Shown here: positions 1 through 8,512 of the stretch, one piece after another
Numbering within the stretch: position 1 is the first letter of the stretch
How the letters are laid out: every line of letters starts with the position of its first letter
NCBI GenBank assembly: GCA_003220225.1
Contig: QHRU01000036.1
Location: 124,001-188,000, forward strand
Direction of reading: 5' to 3'
Origin: Candidatus Rokuibacteriota bacterium
GTDB taxonomy: Bacteria; Methylomirabilota; Methylomirabilia; Rokubacteriales; CSP1-6
Length of the DNA: 64,000 nucleotides
The notes under the pieces: generated by a model
Databases searched by the model: none
What the model saw: the letters and a program-made list of their open reading frames with translations, nothing else
What the model was told of the DNA's origin: nothing
Made by a program: the position numbers and the translations under genes

Positions 1-102
1 CAGCGCTCGCTCGCCGACGACGGGCTCGACATGGCCCCCCATCGCGTCGGCGGCACGATCCGCCTGAGCTATCCCGTGGCCGTGCTCGCCGCGCGCCGCT
101 GA
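1..102 (+). CDS. C-terminal fragment of an unidentified protein (possibly a methyltransferase)
   Basis: Frame 1 is open from the window edge to a TGA at 100-102 and gives the last 33 residues of a protein whose body lies outside the window. The tail ends in a hydrophobic strand followed by AARR, which resembles the last beta strand of class I SAM-dependent methyltransferases. That resemblance is weak and the family is a guess. The next gene starts 1 nt after the stop, so this fragment is probably the end of the gene that leads the plus-strand operon running to 6625. Confidence 0.45.
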   Translation, partial: QRSLADDGLDMAPHRVGGTIRLSYPVAVLAARR

Positions 103-103
103 C

Positions 104-412
104 GTGCAGTTCGCCATCGCCGTCGCCTGCGCGGCGGTGGTCGTCGCGCTCGCGATGCGCGGCGTGCCGCGCCGGGTCGGCGCCGTGCGCGCGCTGGGCG
201 GCGTCGTCACCTTCTGCGGTGTCGGCTATCTCTGGGTGCTGGCGATGTGGATCGTCGTGCCGAGGCTGGAGCCCGTGTTCTCGGCGCTCCCCGGCGTCTA
301 CCTCAAGGCGATCCTCGCGCTGCTCCTCTCCTTCGCGCCGCCGACGCTGGCGGCCCTCGCGGTGGTGCGGCTCGTCGCCCGCGCCGCGCGCCGCGATAGA
401 ATGGCGGGGTGA
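104..412 (+). CDS. small three-helix membrane protein, unknown function
   Basis: A 102-residue protein with a GTG start. It has three hydrophobic segments at about residues 3-18, 30-53 and 69-91, separated by short Arg-rich loops, and a basic C-terminus, so it should be an inner-membrane protein. I do not recognise the family. It begins 1 nt after the preceding stop and its TGA overlaps the GTG of the next gene (GTGA at 409-412), which places it in a tightly coupled operon and supports its being a real gene. Confidence 0.6.
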   Translation: MQFAIAVACAAVVVALAMRGVPRRVGAVRALGGVVTFCGVGYLWVLAMWIVVPRLEPVFSALPGVYLKAILALLLSFAPPTLAALAVVRLVARAARRDRMAG

Positions 413-1311
413 GCGCGCCCGACCTCCGACTCGCCCCCATGGCCGGCGTGACCAACGCGCCGTTCCGGCTCGTCGCCCGCGAGTGCGGCGCCGGCCGGCT
501 CACCAGCGAGGAGATCGACGCCCGCGCGCTCGTGCGCGACAACGCGCGCACGGTGGCCCTCACCGCGTACCTGCCCGAGGAGCGGCCCCTCGCGATGCAA
601 TTGCTCGGCGAGGACCCCGACCTGCTCGCCGAGGCGGCGCGCCGGCTGGAGACCGCGGGGGCGGACGGGATCGACCTCAACATGGGCTGCCCGGTGGCGA
701 AGGTCGTCGCCAAGGGGCAGGGCGCGGCCCTGATGCGCGACCCGCTCCGGGCCGCCGTGATCTTCCGCACGCTGCGCAAGGCGGTCGCGGGAGCGTTCAC
801 CATCAAGATCCGCGGGGGCTGGGACGACCGCACCGTGAACGCGCCGGAGATCGCGCGGCTCGCCGAGAGCGAGGGCGTGGACGGCGTCACCGTGCACCCG
901 CGCACGCGCAGCCAGCAGTACACGGGGCGCGCGCCGTGGGACGTGATCGCGGACGTGGTCGACGCCGTGCGCATTCCGGTCGTCGGCAACGGCGACGTGA
1001 GCTCGGTGGACGACGCGCGCGCGATGGTCGCCGCCACCGGCTGCGCCTCGGTCATGATCGGACGCGGCGCCCTCGGCCGGCCGTGGATCTTCCGGGGCGT
1101 GGACGTGCCGCGGGACGCGCGCGCGACGATCATCCGGCGCCACTGCGCGCTGATCGAGGCGCACCTGCCCGAGCGCGCGGCGCTCGTCCAGCTCAAGAAG
1201 CATCTCGCGTGGTACTCCGACGGCCTGCCGTTCGCGGCGCGCTCGCGCCCGGCCATCTTCGCCGCGCGCACGCCCGCCGAGGTCGCCGACCTGTTCTGGC
1301 GGCTCTGGTGA
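409..1311 (+). CDS. dusB: tRNA-dihydrouridine synthase, DusB-like
   Basis: A flavoenzyme that reduces uridines in the tRNA D-loop using NAD(P)H. The 300-residue protein shows the FMN-barrel start APMAGVT (9-15), the catalytic cysteine in NMGCP (C94), the FMN-contacting lysine in TIKIR (K133), the HPRTR motif (163-167), NGD (194-196) and GRGALGRPW near 218. The C-terminal helical part (KHLAWY near 264) is of the DusB type and slightly shorter than the usual 320 residues. The GTG start overlaps the upstream stop. Family assignment is secure; the DusB subgroup is less so. Confidence 0.9.
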   Translation: MSAPDLRLAPMAGVTNAPFRLVARECGAGRLTSEEIDARALVRDNARTVALTAYLPEERPLAMQLLGEDPDLLAEAARRLETAGADGIDLNMGCPVAKVVAKGQGAALMRDPLRAAVIFRTLRKAVAGAFTIKIRGGWDDRTVNAPEIARLAESEGVDGVTVHPRTRSQQYTGRAPWDVIADVVDAVRIPVVGNGDVSSVDDARAMVAATGCASVMIGRGALGRPWIFRGVDVPRDARATIIRRHCALIEAHLPERAALVQLKKHLAWYSDGLPFAARSRPAIFAARTPAEVADLFWRLW

Positions 1312-1757
1312 CCGGTCAGCGCTGGTTCGGCGACTTCACGGTCGGCGACCGGTTCGAGAGCCCGTCGAAGACGCTCACCGACGCGCACTTCATGTTCTTC
1401 GCCGGCATGACCGGCGACGCGCATCCCATCCACTACGACGACGAGTACGCGAAGACGACGCGCTACGGCCGCCGGCTCGCTCACGGCCTCATGCTGACCT
1501 CGCTGACGGCCGTCGGCGCCTCGACCCTGGCGCCGGTCATCGAGGCGTCGATCGTGGCCTTCGTCGAGCAGACGACGCGCTTCAGGCATCCGGCCTTCGT
1601 CGGCGACACCCTCAAGCCGCGCCACGAGGTCACGGCGCTCGAGCGCAAGCGCTCGGCCGGTCTGCTCACGCTGCGGGTGACCCTCGAGAACCAGCGTGGC
1701 GAGACCGTACTGGAGGGCGAGCACCGCTACCTGATCGCGTACCGCCCGGGCGCGTGA
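1308..1757 (+). CDS. MaoC-like hotdog-fold acyl dehydratase
   Basis: A 149-residue single-hotdog protein. It carries the hydratase-2 signature with the Asp/His pair in GDAHPIH (D37, H42) and the following R..HG segment (HG at 59-60), as in (R)-specific enoyl-CoA hydratases. It probably hydrates an enoyl-thioester; the substrate cannot be read from the sequence. The GTG start overlaps the dus stop and its own stop overlaps the next GTG (1754-1757). A longer open frame extends upstream of 1308 but is only the dus gene read in another frame. Confidence 0.8.
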   Translation: MTGQRWFGDFTVGDRFESPSKTLTDAHFMFFAGMTGDAHPIHYDDEYAKTTRYGRRLAHGLMLTSLTAVGASTLAPVIEASIVAFVEQTTRFRHPAFVGDTLKPRHEVTALERKRSAGLLTLRVTLENQRGETVLEGEHRYLIAYRPGA

Positions 1758-3076
1758 GCCGCGCGGCCACTCTCGCCGTGGCGCTGCTGCTCGTCGCCTC
1801 GACGGCCGCCGCCGAGGAGTCGCTGCGCCTGGCCGACTTCGGCCTGAAGGGCCAGGCCGTCTTCAAGAACTTCTCGCACTTCTCCGCGGCCGCAACCGAC
1901 GATCAGACGTTCGTGGACCTCGCCCTGCTGCAGCTCGAGTGGAGCCGGCGGTTCGCCGAGTGGGGCGCGGCCAAGGCGGTCGTGGAGGCGCGCGACGACG
2001 ACTTCGGCTACGCGCGCGGGCTGCACTTCCAGATCCCCGAGACGCATCCGCGCCGCTCCTACCTGAGCGTGAAGGAGGCGACGCTGGCGGCGCGCCGGGG
2101 GCCGCTGGAGGTCACCGTCGGCAAGCAGATCTTCGCCTGGGGCACGGCCGACGCCTTCAATCCGACGGACCGGCTCAACCCCTACGACTATCTCGACGTG
2201 CTCGACAACGAGAAGCTCGGCGTGTGGTCGGCCTCCGCCCGCCTCAGCGTGCCGCGGGTCAGTCTCGTCGTCGTCGGCGTGCCGTACTTCACACCGAGCC
2301 GATTACCCCTGGCGCACAGCCGCTGGACGCCGGCGGTGCCGTCGACGTTCCTCGCCGTCGTGGACCACGCGGAGCGGCCCGAGCAGGACGCGAGCGCGAC
2401 GCAGTACGCCGCGCGCCTGAAGGGTACGGTGGCCGGCTGGGATCTCTCGGTCAGCTACTACGACGGCTTCGAGCACACGCCGGTGTTTCGCGGCTCGACG
2501 ATCGCGCTGGCGCCGGGCGTCACCCTGCCGCGGCTGACGCCCGTGTACACGCGCGAGAAGGTGCCGGGCGCCGACTTTTCCACGACCTTCGGGAAGTTCG
2601 AGGTTCACGGCGAGGCGGTGGCCCGGCTCGTGGAGTCCAACGGCCGCGACGACCGCTTCCAGGGGATCGCGGGACTCAACTACACGCTGGACGTCGGCCG
2701 CCCCTGGCTCGACCAGATGCTCTTCGTCGTCGAGTACGCGCGTGAGACCGTGCTGCGCCACCATCGGCACGCCGACATCCTGGACAGCGACCGCGTGCCG
2801 CTCGTCGGGGCGCGGCTGTCGAACAACGCCTTCCGCGAGGCGGTGGTCGGCCGTATCCAGGCCAAGCTCAGCGAGGACACCGTGCTCAAGCTCAGCGGCA
2901 TCGCCGACCTCGGCGGCTCGCCGAGCCACTACATCCAGTTCAAGGGCACCCACCGGATCACCGACGCGCTGCACGTCGAGGCCGGGCTGGACTTCCTGAC
3001 GGGAAAGCCCGACACTTTCTGGGGCCGCTGGGGGGACAACGATCGCTTCTTCGCCGTGCTCCGCTATCTGTTCTGA
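1754..3076 (+). CDS. outer-membrane beta-barrel protein (DUF1302-like)
   Basis: A 440-residue protein with a signal peptide of about 20 residues ending AAA before EESLR. The mature part has alternating aromatic/polar strands, a 'KQIFAWGTADAFNPTDRLNP' segment, and ends in FFAVLRYLF, the C-terminal Phe typical of outer-membrane barrels. The segment resembles DUF1302-type barrel proteins. DUF1302 or similar barrels, an outer-membrane lipoprotein-sorting protein and an MMPL exporter occur together in other bacteria, as here. The role may be a porin or the outer-membrane part of a lipid exporter; the cargo is unknown. It lies directly upstream of the sterol genes. Confidence 0.7.
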   Translation: MSRAATLAVALLLVASTAAAEESLRLADFGLKGQAVFKNFSHFSAAATDDQTFVDLALLQLEWSRRFAEWGAAKAVVEARDDDFGYARGLHFQIPETHPRRSYLSVKEATLAARRGPLEVTVGKQIFAWGTADAFNPTDRLNPYDYLDVLDNEKLGVWSASARLSVPRVSLVVVGVPYFTPSRLPLAHSRWTPAVPSTFLAVVDHAERPEQDASATQYAARLKGTVAGWDLSVSYYDGFEHTPVFRGSTIALAPGVTLPRLTPVYTREKVPGADFSTTFGKFEVHGEAVARLVESNGRDDRFQGIAGLNYTLDVGRPWLDQMLFVVEYARETVLRHHRHADILDSDRVPLVGARLSNNAFREAVVGRIQAKLSEDTVLKLSGIADLGGSPSHYIQFKGTHRITDALHVEAGLDFLTGKPDTFWGRWGDNDRFFAVLRYLF

Positions 3077-3086
3077 CGGAGGCCGC

Positions 3087-3875
3087 GTGACGTCGCCTGG
3101 CGCGGTCGTCGCCCTCCTCTCGATCGTGCTCCTCGCGGCCGGTGCGATCCCCGCCGCCGCGCAGTCCGGCCTGGAGATCATGAAGCGCCAGCGCGAGCTG
3201 CAGCACGTCCGCGACGAAGAAGAGCGGCAGGTGCTCCGGCTCGTCAGCAAGTCGGGCGCGACCAAGGAGCGCCGGGTCACGCGCTGGGTGCTCAGCGGTC
3301 CGAACGATCTCGACAAGATCCTCGTGCGCTTCCAGGCTCCCCGCGACGTCGAGAACACCGCGCTGCTCACCTGGGAGGCGGCGGACGGCAACGACGACCA
3401 GTGGCTGTACCTGCCCTCGGTGAAGAAGCCCAAGCGCATCGCGGCCAGCAGCAAGAAGAACCGCTTCATGGGCACCGACTTCGCCTACGAAGACCTCCGG
3501 TCCGAGCCGCTGGCCGTCCACACCTACACGCTGCTCGGCGCCGATGTCGTCGACGGCGCCGACTGCTTCGTCGTCGACGCGAAGCCGGCCACGGAGCGGC
3601 AGGCGGCCGACAGCGGTTACTCACACCGGAAGATCTGGATCCGCAAGGACCATTACGTCACCGTCAAGCGCGAGTTCTACGATCGGCAGGACCGCCTGGA
3701 GAAGGTCGAGACCAGCCGCAAGCTCGTGAACGTCGCGGGCACGATCTGGCGCTCCGACGAGCTGGAGATGCACGACGTCCAGAACGGCACGCGGACGCTG
3801 GTGACGATCGAGTCCCGCGCGATCAACCGGGGCCTCCGCGACGACTTCTTCAGCGAGGCCGAGCTGATCCGTTGA
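3087..3875 (+). CDS. periplasmic LolA-like outer-membrane lipoprotein-sorting protein
   Basis: A 262-residue protein with a signal peptide (about 1-25, AAAQ site) and a LolA-like beta fold that binds lipid or lipoprotein in the periplasm. Recognisable segments are 'WLYLPSVKKPKRIA', 'FMGTDFAYEDL' and 'KIWIRKDHYVTVKREFYD'. These match the outer-membrane lipoprotein-sorting family that sits beside MMPL exporters, not canonical LolA. ACGGAGG lies 4 nt before the GTG. Its stop overlaps the TTG of the following exporter (TTGA). It probably hands cargo from the exporter to the outer membrane. Confidence 0.8.
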   Translation: MTSPGAVVALLSIVLLAAGAIPAAAQSGLEIMKRQRELQHVRDEEERQVLRLVSKSGATKERRVTRWVLSGPNDLDKILVRFQAPRDVENTALLTWEAADGNDDQWLYLPSVKKPKRIAASSKKNRFMGTDFAYEDLRSEPLAVHTYTLLGADVVDGADCFVVDAKPATERQAADSGYSHRKIWIRKDHYVTVKREFYDRQDRLEKVETSRKLVNVAGTIWRSDELEMHDVQNGTRTLVTIESRAINRGLRDDFFSEAELIR

Positions 3876-6625
3876 GGCGGCCGCTCCTCTGGGTGGCGGA
3901 CCATCCGGTCGCCGCCGTCGTCCTGACCCTCCTCCTGACGCTGGCTCTCGGCGCGCAGCTGCCCCGACTCCGGATCGACGAGTCGGCCGAAGGCCTGATG
4001 GTCGAGCGGGACCCGGCGCGCGCGTTCTACGAGCAGGCCCGGCAGCGCTTCGGCAGCGACAACCTCACCGTGGTCCTCGTCAAGGCGGACGACGTCTTCA
4101 CGCCGGCCGCGCTCACCGCCGTGCGGCGGCTCAGCGACGGGCTCGAGCGGGTGGCCGGCGTGAGTCGCGTGGAAAGCCTCACCACGACGCGGAACATCAA
4201 GGGCGAGGGCGACGCCCTCACCACCGATCCGCTCGTCGGCGCCGTGATCCCGACCGCGCCCGCCGAGCTGGCGCGGCTGCGAGCCGACGCGCTGGGCAGC
4301 CGCGTGCTCGTCGGCAACCTCGTGGCCGCCGACGGCCGCGCCACCGCGCTGGTCGTCTACGCCGACGCCCGGCCGGGCGAGACCGCGTTCAACCGGCGCT
4401 TCACGACGGACGTGGACGCGCTCGTCGCGCGGGAGACGCGGCCGGGCCTCACCATCTACCAGGTCGGCGCGCCGATGACGAAGGCGACCTACGCGCAGTA
4501 TCTGAAGGCCGACCAGCGCACGATCATTCCGCTGTCCACGGTCGTGCTGATCGTCACGCTCTTCCTGGCCGTCCGTACGCTCCAGGGCGTCGTCATTCCG
4601 GTGGTGACCGCGGTGGTGAGCATCGTCTGGTCGCTCGGCCTCATGGCCGTGACCGGCATCCCGCTGACGATCCTCACCGCGATCATCCCCTCGCTGATGC
4701 TCGCCATCGGCTTCACCGAAGACGTCCACATGATCTCGGAGTACCACCATCGGCTCGAGCACGGTGACGACAAGCTGACCGCGCTGCGCACGATGCTCGG
4801 CGAATCGGCCATGCCGATCCTCGTGACGACCGCCACCACGGTGCTCGGCTTCGGCAGCCTGATCACCACCGACATCACGATGCTGATCCAGTTCGGCTAC
4901 GCGTCCGCCATGGCCCTCACCGCGAACTACGTGGTCACGATGCTGCTGCTGCCGCCCATGCTCCGCTGGTGGGCGGTGCCGCGACGCCTGCGGCGCGTCG
5001 CCCTCGTCGACGAGTCGCCGCCCGGCGGGATCCCGCGCCTCATGCAGCGGCTCGGCGAGTTCAACCTCCGCTGGCGCGTGCCGATCCTCGTCGCGTGGGG
5101 CGCGCTCACGCTCGCCTCGCTGGCGGGCTGGCTCACGCTGCGGGTCAACACCGATCTCATCTCGTTCTTCCCGGAGCGCTCGGCCATCCGCCAGCGCGTC
5201 GCCGATCTCTCGCGCTCGCTGGCGGGCGGCCTCGCCTTCTACGTCGTCGTCGACACCGGGCACGACGATGGCATCAAGAATCCCGCGGTGCTGCGGCGGA
5301 TCGCGGGGCTGCAGGATCACCTGGCGGCCACCGGCCGCGTGGACAAGACCGTCTCGGTCGCCGACTACGTCCGCAAGATGCACCGCGAGATGCACGGCGG
5401 TGACCCGGCTTTCGAGACGATCCCCGAGACGTCGGACCAGGTGGCGCAGTACCTCCTGATGCTGGAGGGGCGGGAGCTGGAGAAGTTCGTCGACTTCAAG
5501 GCGGCGGCCGCCAACATCGTGGTGCGCCACCATCTCACCGGCTCCGGCGACCTCTCGGCCCTGCTGCGCGACATCGAGCGCCACGTGGCGCGCGACTTCC
5601 CGCCGACGGTGATCGTGCGCGCCACCGGCGAGGAGGTCCTGTTCAACAACGCCTCGGACTACATGGCCGTCAACGAGCTGACGAGCTTCTCCTCCACCTT
5701 CGTCATCATCGGCGTGATCCACGCCCTGCTCTTCATGTCGCTCAAGGCCGGGATCCTGTCGCTCATCCCGAACGTGGTGCCGATCCTGATGCTCTACGGC
5801 TTCATGGGACTGGTGGGCATCCCGCTGAACACCAGCACGGCCATGATCGCCACCGTCGCGATCGGCATCGCCGTGGACGACACCGTGCACCACATGGTGA
5901 CGTACAGCCGTCAGCTCAACGAGCTCCACGACCAGCGCCGCGCGATGTTCGAGACCCTGCGGATCGAGGGACGGCCGATCATCTACGTCTCGATCGCGCT
6001 GGCCGCCGGCTTCCTCACGCTGGTGGCGTCGAACTTCGTGGCCACCGTGTACTTCGGCGTGCTGGCGGCGTTCGTCATGCTGGTGGCGATGCTCGCGGAG
6101 CTGACGCTGACGCCGATCCTCATGGTGTCGATCCCCCTGCTGACGGTGTGGGACATGGTCAGGCTCCGCATGAGCGGCGACGTGCGGCGCGCGCCGCTCT
6201 TCGCGGGCCTCTCCCGGTGGGAGGCGCGCAAGGTCGTCCTGCTCGGCGGCCTGCACGAGTACGAGGCCGGCGCGCCCGTGATCGTCAAGGGCGAGATCGG
6301 CACCGAAATGTACATGGTGGTGACCGGCCGCATCCGCGTCTTCGACCCGCTCCCCGACGGCCGCGAGCGGACGCTCACCGCGCTCGGCCCGGGCGGCGTC
6401 ATCGGCGAGATCGGCGTGCTGACGCAGCAGGTGCGCAGCGCCTCCGTGGTCGCGGAGGCGCGCTCGGAGCTGCTGCGCCTCGACCTCGCGGCCCTGGAGC
6501 GGGTCCGCAAGTGGTCGCCCTACACCTCCGCCAAGCTGTTCCGGAACATCGCGCGCATGCTCGGCGAGCGCCTGCGCGAGGCGACCCAGCCCGGCGTCGA
6601 GAGCGCGCTCTCCCCGCGGGTCTGA
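3872..6625 (+). CDS. MMPL/RND-superfamily lipid exporter with C-terminal cyclic-nucleotide-binding domain
   Basis: A 917-residue inner-membrane transporter of the COG1033/MMPL branch of RND proteins, the group that includes hopanoid (HpnN) and other lipid exporters. It has an N-terminal helix, a periplasmic loop with 'DESAEGLMVERDP', a five-helix block with GFTEDVHMISEY, then a second loop and block with 'IGIAVDDTVHHMVTYSRQL'. Residues about 777-903 form a cNMP-binding domain ('VIVKGEIGTEMYMVVTGRIRVFD', here split by its own loop). That fusion suggests gating by a cyclic nucleotide. The TTG at 3872 overlaps the upstream stop; the longer upstream frame is a shadow. It is the last gene before the sterol operon. 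Confidence 0.88.
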   Translation: MRRPLLWVADHPVAAVVLTLLLTLALGAQLPRLRIDESAEGLMVERDPARAFYEQARQRFGSDNLTVVLVKADDVFTPAALTAVRRLSDGLERVAGVSRVESLTTTRNIKGEGDALTTDPLVGAVIPTAPAELARLRADALGSRVLVGNLVAADGRATALVVYADARPGETAFNRRFTTDVDALVARETRPGLTIYQVGAPMTKATYAQYLKADQRTIIPLSTVVLIVTLFLAVRTLQGVVIPVVTAVVSIVWSLGLMAVTGIPLTILTAIIPSLMLAIGFTEDVHMISEYHHRLEHGDDKLTALRTMLGESAMPILVTTATTVLGFGSLITTDITMLIQFGYASAMALTANYVVTMLLLPPMLRWWAVPRRLRRVALVDESPPGGIPRLMQRLGEFNLRWRVPILVAWGALTLASLAGWLTLRVNTDLISFFPERSAIRQRVADLSRSLAGGLAFYVVVDTGHDDGIKNPAVLRRIAGLQDHLAATGRVDKTVSVADYVRKMHREMHGGDPAFETIPETSDQVAQYLLMLEGRELEKFVDFKAAAANIVVRHHLTGSGDLSALLRDIERHVARDFPPTVIVRATGEEVLFNNASDYMAVNELTSFSSTFVIIGVIHALLFMSLKAGILSLIPNVVPILMLYGFMGLVGIPLNTSTAMIATVAIGIAVDDTVHHMVTYSRQLNELHDQRRAMFETLRIEGRPIIYVSIALAAGFLTLVASNFVATVYFGVLAAFVMLVAMLAELTLTPILMVSIPLLTVWDMVRLRMSGDVRRAPLFAGLSRWEARKVVLLGGLHEYEAGAPVIVKGEIGTEMYMVVTGRIRVFDPLPDGRERTLTALGPGGVIGEIGVLTQQVRSASVVAEARSELLRLDLAALERVRKWSPYTSAKLFRNIARMLGERLREATQPGVESALSPRV

Positions 6626-6684
6626 TCAGCGGGCGGGCGCCAGGTCCACCATGGCGCCGCATGATCGCACAGCTCACGGCGCCC

Positions 6685-6714
6685 TTGACCGCGCCTCGGG
6701 CTCCCGTGTAGAAC
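6685..6714 (+). promoter_or_regulatory. candidate sigma70-type promoter for the sterol operon
   Basis: TTGACC (6685-6690), an 18-nt spacer and TAGAAC (6709-6714). The -10 ends only 7 nt before the GTG at 6722 and there is no Shine-Dalgarno between them, so the transcript would start at or next to the start codon. The 96-nt gap before this gene contrasts with the overlaps upstream, which supports a new transcription unit beginning here. Confidence 0.5.
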
Positions 6715-6721
6715 GTCCCAT

Positions 6722-7297
6722 GTGTCCTGGCGGCCGCGCACCGCCCCGTTGTTCGAGCCGCACGTGCTCCACGCCGTCGCCCGGAGCGCCCTGGGCCTGT
6801 CGCACGAGAAGATGGTCCGCCACGTCAGCGAGGAGCTCGCGCGCCTCTACCCCGGCCACATCGAGACGCGGCCCAACTGGATGCTGAGCCTGGCCGGCGG
6901 CGTGATGGGGATCATGACGGTCCTGCACGGCTCGCTCTCGGAGTACGTGCTGATCTTCGGCTCGCCGGTGGGCAGCGAGGGCTTCTCCGGCCGGTACCGC
7001 ATCGAGATCCACGACTTCATGCTCGCCGGCGAGATGTGGACCTATACGGAGTCCGAGTTCGCCGAGCGCCGCGTCTACCGCGCGGGCGACGCCGCGTTCC
7101 TGGCGCGTCGCGAGGCCAAGGGCGTGAGGATCTTCGAGGACGCGTGGATGCTCGAGTACGGCCGCGGGCCCGTTCCCACCGTCCTCCCGTTCGGTCTGAG
7201 CGGCGCCCTCGCGTCCTTCGAGCTGCGGACGATCGCGCGAACCATCGGCGTCTACGGCCGGCTCGTCGTACGCGAGCTGCTCCGGGGCAAGATCTGA
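6722..7297 (+). CDS. ERG2/sigma-1-receptor family protein, predicted sterol delta8-delta7 isomerase
   Basis: A 191-residue protein matching the ERG2/SIGMAR1 cupin fold almost end to end. Segments include LAGGVMGIM (58-65), 'LHGSLSEYVLIFG' (68-80), GSEGFSGRY (84-92), WMLEYGRGPVP (142-152) and LPFG (155-158). D98 (in EIHD) and E145 (in LEYGRG) occupy the positions of sigma-1 receptor D126 and E172, the acidic pair proposed to act on the carbocation. ERG2 moves the sterol double bond from C8 to C7. Unlike the eukaryotic proteins it lacks an N-terminal membrane helix, but the C-terminal amphipathic helices remain. The next gene is a C14 reductase, which strongly supports a sterol role. Confidence 0.88.
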   Translation: MSWRPRTAPLFEPHVLHAVARSALGLSHEKMVRHVSEELARLYPGHIETRPNWMLSLAGGVMGIMTVLHGSLSEYVLIFGSPVGSEGFSGRYRIEIHDFMLAGEMWTYTESEFAERRVYRAGDAAFLARREAKGVRIFEDAWMLEYGRGPVPTVLPFGLSGALASFELRTIARTIGVYGRLVVRELLRGKI

Positions 7298-7299
7298 GC

Positions 7300-8511
7300 G
7301 TGTCGCGACGCACGCTCGGCCCCCTGGGACTGATGCTCGTCCTGCCGCCGCTCACGTACTACTTCTGGCTCTGCCTGCGCGATCACGACGGCGCGCTCGT
7401 CGCGCCGTCCCTCGGCGAGCTGATCCACAACGTGCCGGCGCCGACGCCGCGCGCGCTTGCGCTCTATGGCGCGTGGCTCGCGTCGCAGATCGTGCTCCAG
7501 CTGTGGGCGCCCGGGCGCGTGCAGGCGGGCGTCCCGCTCGCCGACGGCTCGCGCCTGCCGTATCGACTGAACGGCTGGGTGTCCTTCTGGGTGTCGCTCG
7601 CGGCGGCGCTCGTCGCCGGCGCCGCCGGCGTGATCCCGGCCGGCGTGGCGTTCGACGAGTTCGGGCCGCTCCTCACGACCGCTAACCTGATAGCCGGGGC
7701 ACTGGCGCTGGGCCTCTACGCGCAGGGGCGCCGCGCCGGGTCGACGACGCGCGATCCGATCCACGACTACTTCATGGGCACGACGCTGAACCCGCGCCTC
7801 CGCGGCTTCGACCTCAAGTATTTCTGCGAGAGCCGCCCCGGCTTGATCCTCTGGGTCCTCTTCGATCTGTCGCTCGCGGCCGCGCAGTACGAGCGGCACG
7901 GCACGGTGACGACGGCGATGCTGCTCGTCAACGCGTTCCAGTTCCTCTACGTCGCCGACTATTTCTTCCACGAGGAGGCGATCCTCACCACCTGGGACAT
8001 CAAGCACGAGAAATTCGGCTGGATGCTCGCGTGGGGCGACCTCGTCTGGGTGCCGTTCACGTACACCATCCAGGCCTACTACCTCGTGGACCACACGCAC
8101 GCGCTGTCGCCGGCGGCGACGGCGGGCATGGTCGCCCTGAACATGGCGGGCTACGCCATCTTCCGCGCCTCGAACATCCAGAAGCATCGGTTCCGCCGCG
8201 ATCCGACGCGGCCGGTGTGGGGACGGCCGCCGGAGTACATCCGCACCGCCGTCGGCTCGTTGCTGCTGACCTCCGGCTGGTGGGGCATCGCGCGCCACCT
8301 GAACTACCTCGGCGACCTCGCGATGGCCCTCGCCTGGTGTCTGCCCACGGGGTTGGAGCACCCCTTGCCGTACTTCTACTTCGCCTACATGATCGTCCTG
8401 CTCGTCCACCGCGAGCGCCGCGACCACGACGTCTGCCGGGCGAAATACGGCGCGGACTGGGACGCGTATTGCCGGAAGGTCCGGTGGCGGATCGTGCCGG
8501 GGGTGTACTGA
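7300..8511 (+). CDS. sterol C14 reductase, ERG24/ERG4 family
   Basis: A 403-residue polytopic membrane enzyme of the ERG4/ERG24 family, which reduces sterol double bonds with NADPH. Signatures in order are 'LPYRLNG' (87-92), HDYFMGTTLNPR (155-166), 'SGWWGIARHLNYLGD' (325-339), and the tail with HRERRDHD (370-377), KYGADW (382-387) and IVPGVY (398-403). Delta14, delta7 and delta24(28) reductases share these motifs. Linkage to CYP51, which creates the delta14 bond, makes C14 reductase the best call. The GTG start lies 2 nt after the isomerase stop, so the two are co-transcribed. Confidence 0.9.
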   Translation: MSRRTLGPLGLMLVLPPLTYYFWLCLRDHDGALVAPSLGELIHNVPAPTPRALALYGAWLASQIVLQLWAPGRVQAGVPLADGSRLPYRLNGWVSFWVSLAAALVAGAAGVIPAGVAFDEFGPLLTTANLIAGALALGLYAQGRRAGSTTRDPIHDYFMGTTLNPRLRGFDLKYFCESRPGLILWVLFDLSLAAAQYERHGTVTTAMLLVNAFQFLYVADYFFHEEAILTTWDIKHEKFGWMLAWGDLVWVPFTYTIQAYYLVDHTHALSPAATAGMVALNMAGYAIFRASNIQKHRFRRDPTRPVWGRPPEYIRTAVGSLLLTSGWWGIARHLNYLGDLAMALAWCLPTGLEHPLPYFYFAYMIVLLVHRERRDHDVCRAKYGADWDAYCRKVRWRIVPGVY

Positions 8512-8512
8512 C

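Noticed and set aside
26-45. CGACATGGCCCCCCA in the first gene fragment, 15 nt identical to the 58.9-kb repeat
   Set aside because: It lacks the left arm of the palindrome and lies inside a coding frame, so it may be chance in G/C-rich DNA.
3677-6256. An 859-residue minus-strand frame rich in His, Asp and Arg
   Set aside because: It is the antisense of the MMPL exporter; its composition is typical of antisense frames in GC-rich DNA.
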